A stretch of 64,000 nucleotides of DNA from Natrinema caseinilyticum (GTDB taxonomy: Archaea; Halobacteriota; Halobacteria; Halobacteriales; Natrialbaceae). Positions 8,792-18,440 of this stretch are shown here, piece by piece. How positions within the stretch are numbered: position 1 is the stretch's first letter; every line of letters begins with the position of its first letter. The position numbers were made by a program, and so were the translations under genes. Under the pieces are notes generated by a model. It did not search any database, was not told the origin of the DNA, and saw only the letters and a program-made list of their open reading frames with translations. The stretch is from NCBI RefSeq assembly GCF_024227435.1, contig NZ_CP100445.1:2601369-2665368 (forward strand), in the 5' to 3' direction.

Positions 8792-9889
8792 TCAGTCCGT
8801 GGCCCACCCGTATTCGTCGGTGGCGTCCGTTTCAGTCTCGCGGCTCGAGGACGAGGGACGACCCGGTGGGTTCGGGCCCTGACCGCCGACCGTCTCCTGG
8901 AAGAACGAGACTGACGCTGCCGTTAGAACGAGCGAGAGCGGGGACGAAAGGAGCAGCGCGAGCAGGAATCCCGGACCGCCGGCGCTCATCACCAGTGACA
9001 GAACCACGGAGGCGACGAGGGCCGCAACGAGGTGGCCGACGCCGAACCTGAAAACCGGCCCGGCCGCAGTCGTGAGACGTGCGGACCGGCGAAATGCCTC
9101 CACGAAGGGGGCGTCGTCGACGACGAACAGAAACGGCACCGGATAGAACACGTAACTGAGGACGACGATCACCGGAATCGCGAGCAGCACGAGCGGCGGT
9201 GCGAGAACGAAAGCGGGAAGCACCAGAAGAAACGCGCCGAATCCGACGAGGTTGTACAGAACGAACCGCGGCGCGTAGGTGACGAGACACGAGCCCACGG
9301 CGATCGGCTCGTTACGGAGCCGTCGATCGATTCCGCCCACGTAGCCCGCCATCAGTATCCCCAGCAGAACTGCGTACGCGACGAGCGCGAGTCCGATCAA
9401 CCCGAGCATCTCCACGCCGATTGCCTCGAGAGGGACGTCGATGGTTTCGACGGGCGTCTCGATCGTCACGTCGGTCCCGCCGGTGTCCGTCCGTTCGGGA
9501 ATCGTCGAATCACCGGTCGGCAACGCTCCTGGCGAACCGTCGCCGACCGACGGGGTGCCAAATGCCTCTTCGCGTGGCGTTCGTGGGGCCGGTGCGGGCG
9601 GATCCGGTGGAGAGGCGAGTCGCCACAGCGTCACGAGCGGCGACGGGAAGGCGAATTCGAAATTGATGGAAAAGCCGCGACCGGCGGGGGCGAGCGCTCG
9701 TCGGACTTTCTCGACGTCGAGCAGTGCTGCAAACAGGGGCACCAGGGCGAACGCCGCGAGATCCTCGAACCGGTCGACGACGCGGGAGACGTGGCGAACG
9801 AAGGGGCTCGACCCGTTGTTGCCAGCCCCGTCGGCGATCGGCGGGCGACCGTCGTCCGGATTCGGTCCCGTCTGCGGAGAGCGAGCCAT
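8792..9889 (-). CDS. Haloarchaeal multi-pass membrane protein (DUF7544-like)
   Basis: The 365-residue protein has a soluble N-terminal part with the stretch EDLAAFALVPLFAALLDVEK and a conserved-looking GFSINFEFAFP segment. A low-complexity linker (about 90-145) follows, then about five hydrophobic helices from residue 155 to 330 and a polar tail. The layout matches a haloarchaeal family of unknown function; the DUF number is from memory and uncertain. It lies between two peptidase genes on the same strand with no overlap. Confidence 0.65.
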   Translation of the reverse strand: MARSPQTGPNPDDGRPPIADGAGNNGSSPFVRHVSRVVDRFEDLAAFALVPLFAALLDVEKVRRALAPAGRGFSINFEFAFPSPLVTLWRLASPPDPPAPAPRTPREEAFGTPSVGDGSPGALPTGDSTIPERTDTGGTDVTIETPVETIDVPLEAIGVEMLGLIGLALVAYAVLLGILMAGYVGGIDRRLRNEPIAVGSCLVTYAPRFVLYNLVGFGAFLLVLPAFVLAPPLVLLAIPVIVVLSYVFYPVPFLFVVDDAPFVEAFRRSARLTTAAGPVFRFGVGHLVAALVASVVLSLVMSAGGPGFLLALLLSSPLSLVLTAASVSFFQETVGGQGPNPPGRPSSSSRETETDATDEYGWATD

Positions 9890-9970
9890 ACGTCACGCCA
9901 CACATGACACTCTGGTGAACGTTTCGATCGACACGACGATCGGTTCGGGAGTTCGTCGCGTCTGCTCCCG

Positions 9971-11227
9971 TTATCGACCGTTCACCGTCGTCCAGTCTGC
10001 GAGTGCGACGGCGAGATCCCGTCCGAACTGTCGCGCGGTCGTCGGCGTCACGGGGTCCGTTGCCGTCCCGACGTACGGAACCTCGAGCGAGGCGGCCGGC
10101 TCGGCACCTAGCTGCGAGCAGTACCGTTCGAACGTGTAAAGCAGGCCAGACTGCCCGTCGAAACTCGCCAGCCCGATACCCGGACTCGAATCGAAGGTGA
10201 GCGTCGGCTCGTCCGCCCTCGAGCGAGTCTGCGTCACGTCCTCGAGTCGCGTCGCGAGCCCGCGAAGCTCGGCGCTCGCGGCCGACGGGTCGGTCACGAA
10301 GAACGGCCGGTCGTTGATATCGCCGCCCCACTTGTACGGGCAGTGGAAATCCAGCGCGACCGCGAGGGGGTCGCGTGATCGCAGATCCGCGGCGATCGCC
10401 GCGGTGGTCGGGTACAGCGGCGACAGATCGGTGATCGCGTTCCCGTCGACGTAGTCCCGATTGTGATCGTGGGGTGACCGGTGTTTCCCCTGATCGCCTC
10501 GTTCGACCCCATCGAGGTCGCCGAACGGGTACGCGTGAACCCGGTGCGTCTCGAGCAGCGCGCCCGCGTCCTCGCTCTCGAGGAGTTCCCGGAGGGTGCC
10601 CTCGAGAACGTACGAGGCCGTCGATTCGCAGGCGTGATGGCGGGCTGCGAGTGCGATGTGGCAGTCGGCGTCGGACGGGCCGAGCCGAACGACCGGCACC
10701 GTTCTCCCGCCTGCGGTCGTCGTCAGCGTCTCGACGGTCAGGCGCGGATCGGACTCGAATTCGAACGCGAACGCGTCGAAATCGGCGCGCTGATAGGGAA
10801 ACGACAGGGCGAACTGCGCCCCTTCGCCGGCGTCGAACGCGTACCGGAACCCGGTCGCGTCGATGCGGTGGTCGGCGCCGAGCCAGCGCCACTCGTCCCA
10901 CGCGCCGTTCCCGATCGGCCCGCCACAGGGCATCGCCATTCGCACCGCCGGTCCGCGGGGTCCGACCGCTTCGTCGTTCGGGAACTCGAGTCGGAGTGTC
11001 TGGGTGACGTCGCTCTCGACGTCGACGTTCCAGTAGAACCAGCGCCGGGAGGAGTCTCGCGGTTCGGATTCGAGCCGGATCGTGTCGCCGTCGACCCCGA
11101 CGACGCGGCCGTTACCGCCGGGATGGGTGGTCCGAAGCGTCACCCGTCCGGCACTCGTCTCGAGTTCGTCCACCGCGCCGGCGTCAGTCGTGGCCGCTCC
11201 ATCGCGGATTGTCCCCTCGACGTCCAT
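9971..11227 (-). CDS. M14-like zinc carboxypeptidase family protein
   Basis: A beta-sandwich N-terminal domain (about residues 15-150, with the WFYWNVD stretch typical of cytosolic carboxypeptidase-like proteins) is followed by an M14 domain. Zinc ligands are visible in ARHHACES (the HxxE pair) and DFHCPY (third His), and HDHNRDY matches the substrate-binding Asn-Arg pair. I used the ATG at 11227, giving about 418 residues, rather than the upstream codon at 11245. The likely activity is removal of C-terminal residues or deacylation of an amino acid; the substrate is not known. Confidence 0.78.
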   Translation of the reverse strand: MDVEGTIRDGAATTDAGAVDELETSAGRVTLRTTHPGGNGRVVGVDGDTIRLESEPRDSSRRWFYWNVDVESDVTQTLRLEFPNDEAVGPRGPAVRMAMPCGGPIGNGAWDEWRWLGADHRIDATGFRYAFDAGEGAQFALSFPYQRADFDAFAFEFESDPRLTVETLTTTAGGRTVPVVRLGPSDADCHIALAARHHACESTASYVLEGTLRELLESEDAGALLETHRVHAYPFGDLDGVERGDQGKHRSPHDHNRDYVDGNAITDLSPLYPTTAAIAADLRSRDPLAVALDFHCPYKWGGDINDRPFFVTDPSAASAELRGLATRLEDVTQTRSRADEPTLTFDSSPGIGLASFDGQSGLLYTFERYCSQLGAEPAASLEVPYVGTATDPVTPTTARQFGRDLAVALADWTTVNGR

Positions 11228-11363
11228 ACGTCTCGGTCGAAGCACGTCACCGTAAATTCGTGCGTTCCGTCAGTTCCACCGATTCCGCGGGTCCGTCGAT
11301 TCGGTGCGGGGTGGGGATCGACCGAACGTCGATTATTTGGGTCCCTTCCGTGTATTCCGACTC

Positions 11364-12380
<1,017 letters not shown>

Positions 12381-12394
12381 TGGCGAGATTCGGA

Positions 12395-12541
12395 CTACCG
12401 GCCACCGCGCATCCCGTCGCGGAACTCGAGGACGGTCCGTCGCAAGAGGAGATAGGAGAAGAACACCAGCGAGAGCAGGATCAGGACGACCGCGACGATG
12501 ACGGGATCGTCGGGGACGAGGCCGATGATGGAATCCAGCAT
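12395..12541 (-). CDS. Single-helix small membrane protein, 48 residues
   Basis: Reading the minus strand from the ATG at 12541 gives a 48-residue protein: a short acidic start (MLDSIIGLVPDDP), one hydrophobic helix (about residues 14-34) and a basic end (RRTVLEFRDGMRGGR). Hydrophobic core, charge pattern and GC-rich third positions all argue for a real gene, while the plus-strand frame is only its shadow. Function unknown. A perfect inverted repeat lies 75-96 bp upstream of the start (12616-12637). Confidence 0.6.
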   Translation of the reverse strand: MLDSIIGLVPDDPVIVAVVLILLSLVFFSYLLLRRTVLEFRDGMRGGR

Positions 12542-13021
12542 GTGCGACGCGTACACTGTCTGCGTGGTTAATCGTTTCGACCTCGATTCACCATTTTCGG
12601 CCCGGAACGAACTATAGCTAAAAACGACGTTTTAGCTTGCGCTGCTTATTACGTGTCGCCGGTCGAAGCGTCACGTGCGCCTCGATCGTTGGCCCTCCAC
12701 CGCGCCACCGGCCTGTTCGAGGTTCGTCCTCGAGATCGAGGCCAGCCGCCCTGCCCCGCAATCCGTGCCGGCTCGCCCGTCGCCCCCATCTGACGAATCG
12801 GTGCCACCACGGGCGACCGGCCACCCTCTGACATCGGTGCGCGTCCGGTCCCTGCTGACATCGTTCCGCAAGCCCCCGCTGACGTCGGTCCGCGGGTCGT
12901 TTCGTCGAGCCTCGTCGATACCGCATCAGCAGTCGGCTCTCACCGACGTTGCGTGCCGGGTCCGTCCGAGTGACTCGCCCTCGATCGACACCGCGTCCGG
13001 TTCTCCGTTGCGCTCGTCCCG
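12542..13021. other. Intergenic, no confident gene
   Basis: Apart from the inverted repeat at 12616-12637 nothing convincing is seen. Open frames on both strands are rich in Arg, Ser and Pro and lack domains. Three short related phrases (TGACATCGGT, TGACATCGTT and TGACGTCGGT near 12830-12892) may be a degenerate direct repeat. Confidence 0.4.
12616..12637. repeat. Perfect inverted repeat, operator or terminator candidate
   Basis: AGCTAAAA, a 6-base loop (ACGACG) and TTTTAGCT form an 8-bp perfect stem. It lies in an intergenic region upstream of the 48-residue membrane protein gene on the minus strand. It could be an operator; on RNA it would be a weak AT-rich hairpin. Confidence 0.45.
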
Positions 13022-13570
13022 TTACGGCATCCGTATTTCGACCGTCTCGATGATCGTCCCGTCCGGTTCCCGAATCGCACCCTCGAGTCGACGGTCGGTG
13101 GCCGTCTCACTCGTCTCTCGGTCTTCGCCGCGTGCCGGCTCGAGGACCGCGAAACCCGGCCGATTCCCGCGCGGGTCGGCGTGACTTCCTGGGTTCACCA
13201 GGGTGACGTCGCCGGCGTCGACGACCGTCGGTCGATGGCTGTGCCCGAAGACGACGACGTCGGCGGCGCGCGAACGGCCGAACATCGCGAGTCCCGTCTC
13301 GCCGCCGTCCCGTCGGTGCGTGAGCGCGAATCGAACGCCGTCCGCCTCGACGACGCGGGCCGGCGGCAACCGATCGCAGACCGCCGGATCGTCGGCGTTT
13401 CCGTGGGCCGCGTACAGCCGGTCGCATTCCCGCTGAAAGGCCTCGAGGGCCACCTCGCTCGTGAAATCGCCCGCGTGGAGGACGACGTCGGCGGTACGCG
13501 CGGCGGTCAGGGCCTCCCCCTCGAGTTCGTGTCCGCTGACGCTGTGCGTATCCGAGAAGATGGCGATCAT
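13022..13570 (-). CDS. YfcE/MJ0936-type metallophosphoesterase
   Basis: The 182-residue protein has all the calcineurin-like phosphoesterase motifs: FSDTH (residues 5-9), HAGDF (about 32), GNAD (about 57), LTHR (about 84) and FGHSH with the following PGS (about 107-127). This set is that of small archaeal phosphodiesterases related to MJ0936 and YfcE, which cleave phosphodiesters with Mn or Ni in vitro. The physiological substrate is not known. It is divergent from the cation transporter gene. Confidence 0.9.
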   Translation of the reverse strand: MIAIFSDTHSVSGHELEGEALTAARTADVVLHAGDFTSEVALEAFQRECDRLYAAHGNADDPAVCDRLPPARVVEADGVRFALTHRRDGGETGLAMFGRSRAADVVVFGHSHRPTVVDAGDVTLVNPGSHADPRGNRPGFAVLEPARGEDRETSETATDRRLEGAIREPDGTIIETVEIRMP

Positions 13571-13726
13571 GGTCGTCGTTCGGCCCCCGCTAACAGGATC
13601 GTTTCGGATGCGGACGTCACGTTCGCTCGGATCGCAGTCCAGATCGGGTCGGGCCGCTCCCGGCGGTGTCGCCGTCGGCTCTAGAACGGCTTATACTTTT
13701 GACGGGGCCGTTCGTAGTCGTCGCCG

Positions 13727-14671
13727 ATGGCCAGTAGCACCTCCGTCGTCCTCGCCGCACTGTTCGCGAACGGCGCGATCGCGATTCTCAAATTCGGCGG
13801 CTTCCTGCTCACCGGGAGCCCCGCGATGCTGTCGGAAACGTACCATTCGGTTTCGGATACGGGCAATCAAATCTTCCTGCTGATCGGAATCCGCTACGGC
13901 GCACAGGAAGCGACGCGGGAACACCCGTTCGGCCACGGCAAGGCGCAGTTCTTCTACAGCCTCCTCGTGAGCGTCATGCTCTTTGGCATCGCCGGCTGGG
14001 AGAGCGCGCGACACGGCTACAGTGCGCTGACTCACGGCGGCGTCCATCGGGCCACGGAGGACGTCACGCTCCTTCGATGGACGTTCGACCCGATATTCGT
14101 CAACTACGCGGTGCTCATCGGCGCAATCCTCTTCGAATCGTACGCGCTCTGGAAGGCCTACCAGGGGATGAGCCGTCAGATGGAGGAATACGGCTGGACG
14201 AGTTTCCGCGAGGCATTCCGCAAAACCAGCGACGTGACGACGCTGACCGCGCTCACCGAGGACACCATCGCGCTCTCGGGTGCCGGGATCGCGCTCTTCG
14301 GAATCTACCTCACGAGAAGAACCGGCAATCCGATGTACGACGCCGGGGCCGCCCTCGTCATCGGTCTCATGCTCATGGGATTCGCGGTCGCCCTCGCGTG
14401 GGAGAACAAACGGCTGATCATCGGCGAGAGCCTGCCGAAAGACGCCGAGGACGACCTCAAGCGGATCATCTCCAACTGGGACGGCGTCACCGACCTCGTC
14501 GACTTCCGGACCGTCTACTTCGGCGCCGAAGAACTGCTCGTCACCGCCGACGTCGCGTTCGACCCCGACCTGGACACCGAGACGCTCGAGCGCCGCATCA
14601 CCCAGATCGAACTGGCGCTGATGGACCACGACGAGCAGGTCCAGAAGGTCTACATCGAACCCGAAACCTGA
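13727..14671 (+). CDS. Cation diffusion facilitator transporter
   Basis: The 314-residue protein has six predicted membrane helices between residues 8 and 230 and a cytoplasmic C-terminal ferredoxin-like domain. HPFGHGKAQFF (about 66) is the conserved loop of the family. Family members export divalent metal in exchange for protons. One of the usual metal-site residues appears in YHSVSDTGNQ. The lineage is the subgroup that often lacks a full HxxxD site, so the ion cannot be predicted. A TATA-like stretch lies at about 13688-13696. Confidence 0.85.
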   Translation: MASSTSVVLAALFANGAIAILKFGGFLLTGSPAMLSETYHSVSDTGNQIFLLIGIRYGAQEATREHPFGHGKAQFFYSLLVSVMLFGIAGWESARHGYSALTHGGVHRATEDVTLLRWTFDPIFVNYAVLIGAILFESYALWKAYQGMSRQMEEYGWTSFREAFRKTSDVTTLTALTEDTIALSGAGIALFGIYLTRRTGNPMYDAGAALVIGLMLMGFAVALAWENKRLIIGESLPKDAEDDLKRIISNWDGVTDLVDFRTVYFGAEELLVTADVAFDPDLDTETLERRITQIELALMDHDEQVQKVYIEPET

Positions 14672-14685
14672 GCGACTCGGATGCG

Positions 14686-15096
14686 TTAATCGCCATCTTT
14701 CGGGCCCGTTTCGTCGTAGGCCGCCACCACCGTCGATCCCGGCGGCCGGTCGTTCAGCACCGCCGTCACCGTCGTCTCCTCGAGATCCACCGTCGAGTGG
14801 AGTCGATCCCAGTCGTCTCCGGTTTCGACGGCGACCGCAACGTCGGTCGGGCTCGCACCCGGCGGCAGGGCCGACGGGTCGTAAGCGAGCGCGATCCGGA
14901 CCGCCTCGATCGCTTTCAACTCCTCGCACGCGACGAGATCGACCGGCTCGGCGAGGCTATCCGCCGGCGGCTCGCTGACACTCCGCTCGAGGCCGAACTC
15001 GTCGGGAACGACCCCGGCGACGAGGGCGACGTGAGCCCCCGCGCTCTCGAGGGCGTACTCGTCGACGGTGCTTGCATCGTATCCGGGAATAACCAT
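14686..15096 (-). CDS. Hypothetical haloarchaeal protein
   Basis: The acidic 136-residue product starts MVIPGYDASTVDEYALESAG if the ATG at 15096 is used; a GTG five codons upstream is possible. It has no membrane segment and no motif I recognise. Acidic composition and codon use support a real gene. It is convergent with the cation transporter, and the helicase gene is divergent from it on the other side. Confidence 0.55.
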   Translation of the reverse strand: MVIPGYDASTVDEYALESAGAHVALVAGVVPDEFGLERSVSEPPADSLAEPVDLVACEELKAIEAVRIALAYDPSALPPGASPTDVAVAVETGDDWDRLHSTVDLEETTVTAVLNDRPPGSTVVAAYDETGPKDGD

Positions 15097-15253
15097 ACCG
15101 GGAGCAGGCACTCGATACTCATGTCGCTGTAGCGTGCGCTCGCCGGCCGGTAGTCGCCATCGCCGCCGGCCGACTCGCGAACCGGTGACGACTGAAGACT
15201 GACGGCCGAATCGAGACGAATCCTTTTATCGCAGCGCGAACCTATCACGTAGT

Positions 15254-17425
15254 GTGTCCGAGACTGCCGGGTACATGCGCTTTTTCCCGTACGACCAGCC
15301 GTACGAGAATCAGCGCGAAGCGATGGACCGCATCCACAACTCCCTCTATCGGGGACAGAACGTCCTCTTCGAGGGTGCCTGCGGGACCGGGAAAACCCTC
15401 TCGTCGCTGGTGCCGGCCCTCGAGGTCGCCCGCGAACAGGACAAGACGGTCGTCATCACGACGAACGTCCACCAGCAGATGCGCCAGTTCGTCGCCGAAG
15501 CCCGCGCGATCACGCGCGAGGAGCAGATCCGTGCGGTCGTCTTCAAGGGAAAATCCTCGATGTGTCACATCGACGTCGGCTACGAGGAGTGTCAGGCCCT
15601 GCGGGACAACACTCGGGCCGTCGTCGACGCCGAGCGCGACCGCGAGCAACTCGAGCGCCGCCAGCGCGAACTCCTCGCCGAAAGTCAGGACGGAGACGGC
15701 ACCGCTGCCGACGCTCGTTCGGCGGTGATGGACGAACTCGACTCGATCGAAGACCGGCTCGCGGAGCTGGAAGACCAGAACGTCTGCGACTACTATCGGA
15801 ACAATCTCACTCGGGATACGGACGACTTCTTCGCGTGGCTCTTCGACGACGTCCGCACGCCCGACGAGATCTACGAGTACGCCGAGCGGCAGGGATTCTG
15901 CGGCTACGAACTCTTAAAGGAGGGGATCGAGGGCGTCGACCTCGTCGTCTGTAACTATCACCATCTGCTCGATTCGACCATCCGCGAGCAGTTCTTCAGG
16001 TGGCTCGGACGCGATCCCGAGGACGTGATCGCCGTCTTCGACGAGGCTCACAACGTCGAGGACGCCGCCCGCGAGCACGCGACCAGGACCTGCTCCGAGC
16101 GGACCGTCGAGTCGGCGCTGGACGAACTCGCGGATACCGACGATCCGCGATCCGAGGACGCCGCGAACGTCCTCTCGGCGTTTCACCGCGCGCTCGTCGA
16201 GACCTACGAGGACTCCTTCGGCTTCGGCGACCGCGAGCGGATCGGCGACGGCTGGTCCGACGTGTCCATCGCCAACGAGGACCGCAGGGACGACCTCACC
16301 CTCGAGTTCCTGGGGCGGTACTCGGGACGGGGAATCGAGGACGACCTCGAGGCCGCGATGAAACTCGGCCAGGAACTGGACGAACAGTACGAGGACGCGT
16401 ATCGGGAGGGTGAGACGGCCACGCGCACCGAGTGCCAGACCCTCCAGGCCGCGGCCTTCGTCAGCGCGTGGCTGAACGAGGGGTCGAAGGAGGGCCTCTA
16501 TCCGGTCGTCGCCGTCACTCGGGACGGCGGTACCGACGAAATCTACGGCCACGCGGAGCTGTACACGTGTCTGCCGCGACAGGTGACCGGTCACCTGTTC
16601 GACGAAGTCTACGCGACCGTGCTGATGAGCGCGACCCTGCAGCCCTTCGACGTCACCGAGAACGTGCTGGGACTCGAGGACGCCGTCACCATGGCGTACG
16701 GGTTACAGTTTCCCGCCGAAAACCGTCTGACGTACGCCGTCGAGACCCCGGCGCTGTTCGCTTCGGACCGCGACGACCCGGCGGTTCAGGAGGCGGTCGA
16801 GGAGGCGATCGACGACGCCGTTCGCATGACTCCCGGCAACACGCTCGCGTTCTTCCCCAACTACGGGGAGGCCGGTCGGTACGCCGACCGGCTCGAGGCC
16901 GGACGCGATCGAACCGTCTACCTGGACGAACCCGGCGAGTCGGTCGAGGAACTCCGCCAGGAATTCGTCGCGGACGACGACGCGGTGCTGTGTACCTCGC
17001 TGTGGGGAACCCTCTCGGAGGGGGTGAGTTTCGACGGCGACGACGCAAACACCGTGCTCGTCGTCGGCGTGCCCTATCCGCATCTGGACGACCGGGCGGA
17101 GGCGGTACAGGACGCCTACGACGTCGCGTTCGACGGTACCGACACCGGCTGGCGGTACGCCGTCGAGATTCCGACGGTCCGAAAGACCAGACAGGCACTC
17201 GGCCGCGTTATCCGGTCACCGGACGACGTCGGCGTCCGCGCGCTGCTCGATCGGCGCTACTCGAGACGGGCCAAGTCCGACCTCGGGAAGTACAGCGTCA
17301 ACGGCACGTTCCCGCACGAAGAACGCGAGGAACTACTCGACATCGACCCGGACAAGCTCAAATTCGCGATGCTGAATTTCTACGGCGATCACGACGCCTA
17401 CGACGGGGAGCCGCCGACGCCGTGA
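15254..17425 (+). CDS. XPD/Rad3-like superfamily 2 DNA helicase with Fe-S cluster
   Basis: The 723-residue protein carries Walker A (GACGTGKTLSS, about 43), the DEAH box (FDEAHNVED, about 262) and motif VI (QALGRVIRSPDDVG, about 651). Between motifs Ia and II it has the four cysteines of the Fe-S domain (MCHIDVGYEEC, NVCDYY and GFCGYE, about 100-225), typical of XPD and DinG. These enzymes unwind DNA 5'-3' in repair. A long coiled stretch lies between Cys 2 and Cys 3. The GTG at 15254 is favoured by the conserved MRFFPYDQPYENQ that follows. Confidence 0.9.
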   Translation: MSETAGYMRFFPYDQPYENQREAMDRIHNSLYRGQNVLFEGACGTGKTLSSLVPALEVAREQDKTVVITTNVHQQMRQFVAEARAITREEQIRAVVFKGKSSMCHIDVGYEECQALRDNTRAVVDAERDREQLERRQRELLAESQDGDGTAADARSAVMDELDSIEDRLAELEDQNVCDYYRNNLTRDTDDFFAWLFDDVRTPDEIYEYAERQGFCGYELLKEGIEGVDLVVCNYHHLLDSTIREQFFRWLGRDPEDVIAVFDEAHNVEDAAREHATRTCSERTVESALDELADTDDPRSEDAANVLSAFHRALVETYEDSFGFGDRERIGDGWSDVSIANEDRRDDLTLEFLGRYSGRGIEDDLEAAMKLGQELDEQYEDAYREGETATRTECQTLQAAAFVSAWLNEGSKEGLYPVVAVTRDGGTDEIYGHAELYTCLPRQVTGHLFDEVYATVLMSATLQPFDVTENVLGLEDAVTMAYGLQFPAENRLTYAVETPALFASDRDDPAVQEAVEEAIDDAVRMTPGNTLAFFPNYGEAGRYADRLEAGRDRTVYLDEPGESVEELRQEFVADDDAVLCTSLWGTLSEGVSFDGDDANTVLVVGVPYPHLDDRAEAVQDAYDVAFDGTDTGWRYAVEIPTVRKTRQALGRVIRSPDDVGVRALLDRRYSRRAKSDLGKYSVNGTFPHEEREELLDIDPDKLKFAMLNFYGDHDAYDGEPPTP

Positions 17426-17465
17426 TTGGTCGTCTCGCCGTCCCGGTTCTTCTCACCGCCTCGAG

Positions 17466-17966
17466 TCAGGACGGCAGCGAAACGCGACTCACCGGCAACT
17501 TGTACGTCCCGTCCCAGAACTCGAGTTCGCTGACGGTCCACCGGACTGGCTCGATCTCGCGGGCGGCCAGCCGCGTTGCAGTCTCGAGGTCGCCACCACG
17601 GGCTACGGTTACGTGGGGGACGTAGTCGGGTCCCTCGAGTCCCTCGACGGGTTCGAAGGCGTCGGCGAGGTCGGCGTGGATCCCCTCGAGGCCGGGGCTC
17701 TCGACGGCCAGATAGACGACCGGCGCGGAACCGAGCGGCGGGTCCTCGAAGTAGTCGATGCCCGTGATCTCGGCTTCGACGGCCGGGGCGCCCTCGAGCG
17801 CGCGGTGGGCGCGCTGTTGGAGCTGTGCGACGTGGTCGGCGTCGCCCAGCCGCTTGAGCAGACACGAGTGGTTTTCGCGGACGGTCTCGAATCCGACGAC
17901 CTCGGGGTAGAGGTCGTCCGCGAGCCGGCGAACGCGACCGGGGACCGGAACGTTGACGCTGTACAC
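17466..17966 (-). CDS. 2'-5' RNA ligase/phosphodiesterase-like protein
   Basis: The 166-residue protein fits the 2H phosphoesterase fold. The second catalytic motif is clear (PHVTVARG, HxT), while the first reads NHSCLLKRLG, so the usual Thr/Ser is replaced by Cys. 2H enzymes open cyclic 2',3'-phosphates or join RNA ends through 2'-5' bonds; the substitution leaves activity uncertain. A 17-bp minisatellite lies within 140 bp upstream of the start. It is convergent with the helicase gene. Confidence 0.75.
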   Translation of the reverse strand: MYSVNVPVPGRVRRLADDLYPEVVGFETVRENHSCLLKRLGDADHVAQLQQRAHRALEGAPAVEAEITGIDYFEDPPLGSAPVVYLAVESPGLEGIHADLADAFEPVEGLEGPDYVPHVTVARGGDLETATRLAAREIEPVRWTVSELEFWDGTYKLPVSRVSLPS

Positions 17967-18035
17967 TTCGTCCGACGTAGGGTCGGCTCGGGTATCAGTC
18001 TGGTGATTCCTCGAGTCCGAACGGCGGCGAACGAT

Positions 18036-18103
18036 CGGCGGCCGAGGAGTGGCGGCGGCCGAGGGGTGGCTGCGGCCGAGGAGTGGCGGCGGTCGATTGG
18101 CGG
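18036..18103. repeat. 17-bp minisatellite, about four copies
   Basis: Units of CGGCGGCCGAGGAGTGG run head to tail at 18036-18052, 18053-18069 (one change), 18070-18086 (one change) and 18087-18103 (degenerate). It sits in the gap between the RNA ligase-like gene and the small membrane protein gene, both on the minus strand. Confidence 0.8.
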
Positions 18104-18159
18104 AGGACTGGTGGAGGTCGATCAGTGACGGTCGCTCGTCGCCGGGCCGCGCGGGCTCT

Positions 18160-18354
18160 TCAGAGCCGATCGAGCAACCAGAGGACGATCAGGACGGCGA
18201 TCGCGAGCTGGACGACGACGACGAACGGGCCGAACAATCCCGCAATCGTGCCGATCGCCGCCTCGAGGATCTCGAGGACGAGCAATATGGCGACCAGTCC
18301 GAGGACGAGTTTGAGCAGCGTTTCGACCTCGAGTTCGCCGCGCGAACCGTTCAT
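18160..18354 (-). CDS. Small membrane protein (DUF7554-like)
   Basis: The 64-residue protein has a polar start (MNGSRGELEVE) and two long hydrophobic helices (about 12-38 and 42-62), ending in LLDRL. The arrangement matches a widespread haloarchaeal family of unknown function; the DUF number is from memory. It is divergent from the signal-peptide protein at 18441, and the two share an 86-bp promoter region. Confidence 0.7.
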   Translation of the reverse strand: MNGSRGELEVETLLKLVLGLVAILLVLEILEAAIGTIAGLFGPFVVVVQLAIAVLIVLWLLDRL

Positions 18355-18440
18355 ACGTTCACGTACGGACGACTGTTTGAAAAACGCAGCGCTACCGTGG
18401 TCGGAAAGACCTATTTAGACGGCCACAGCATGTCCCCGTA

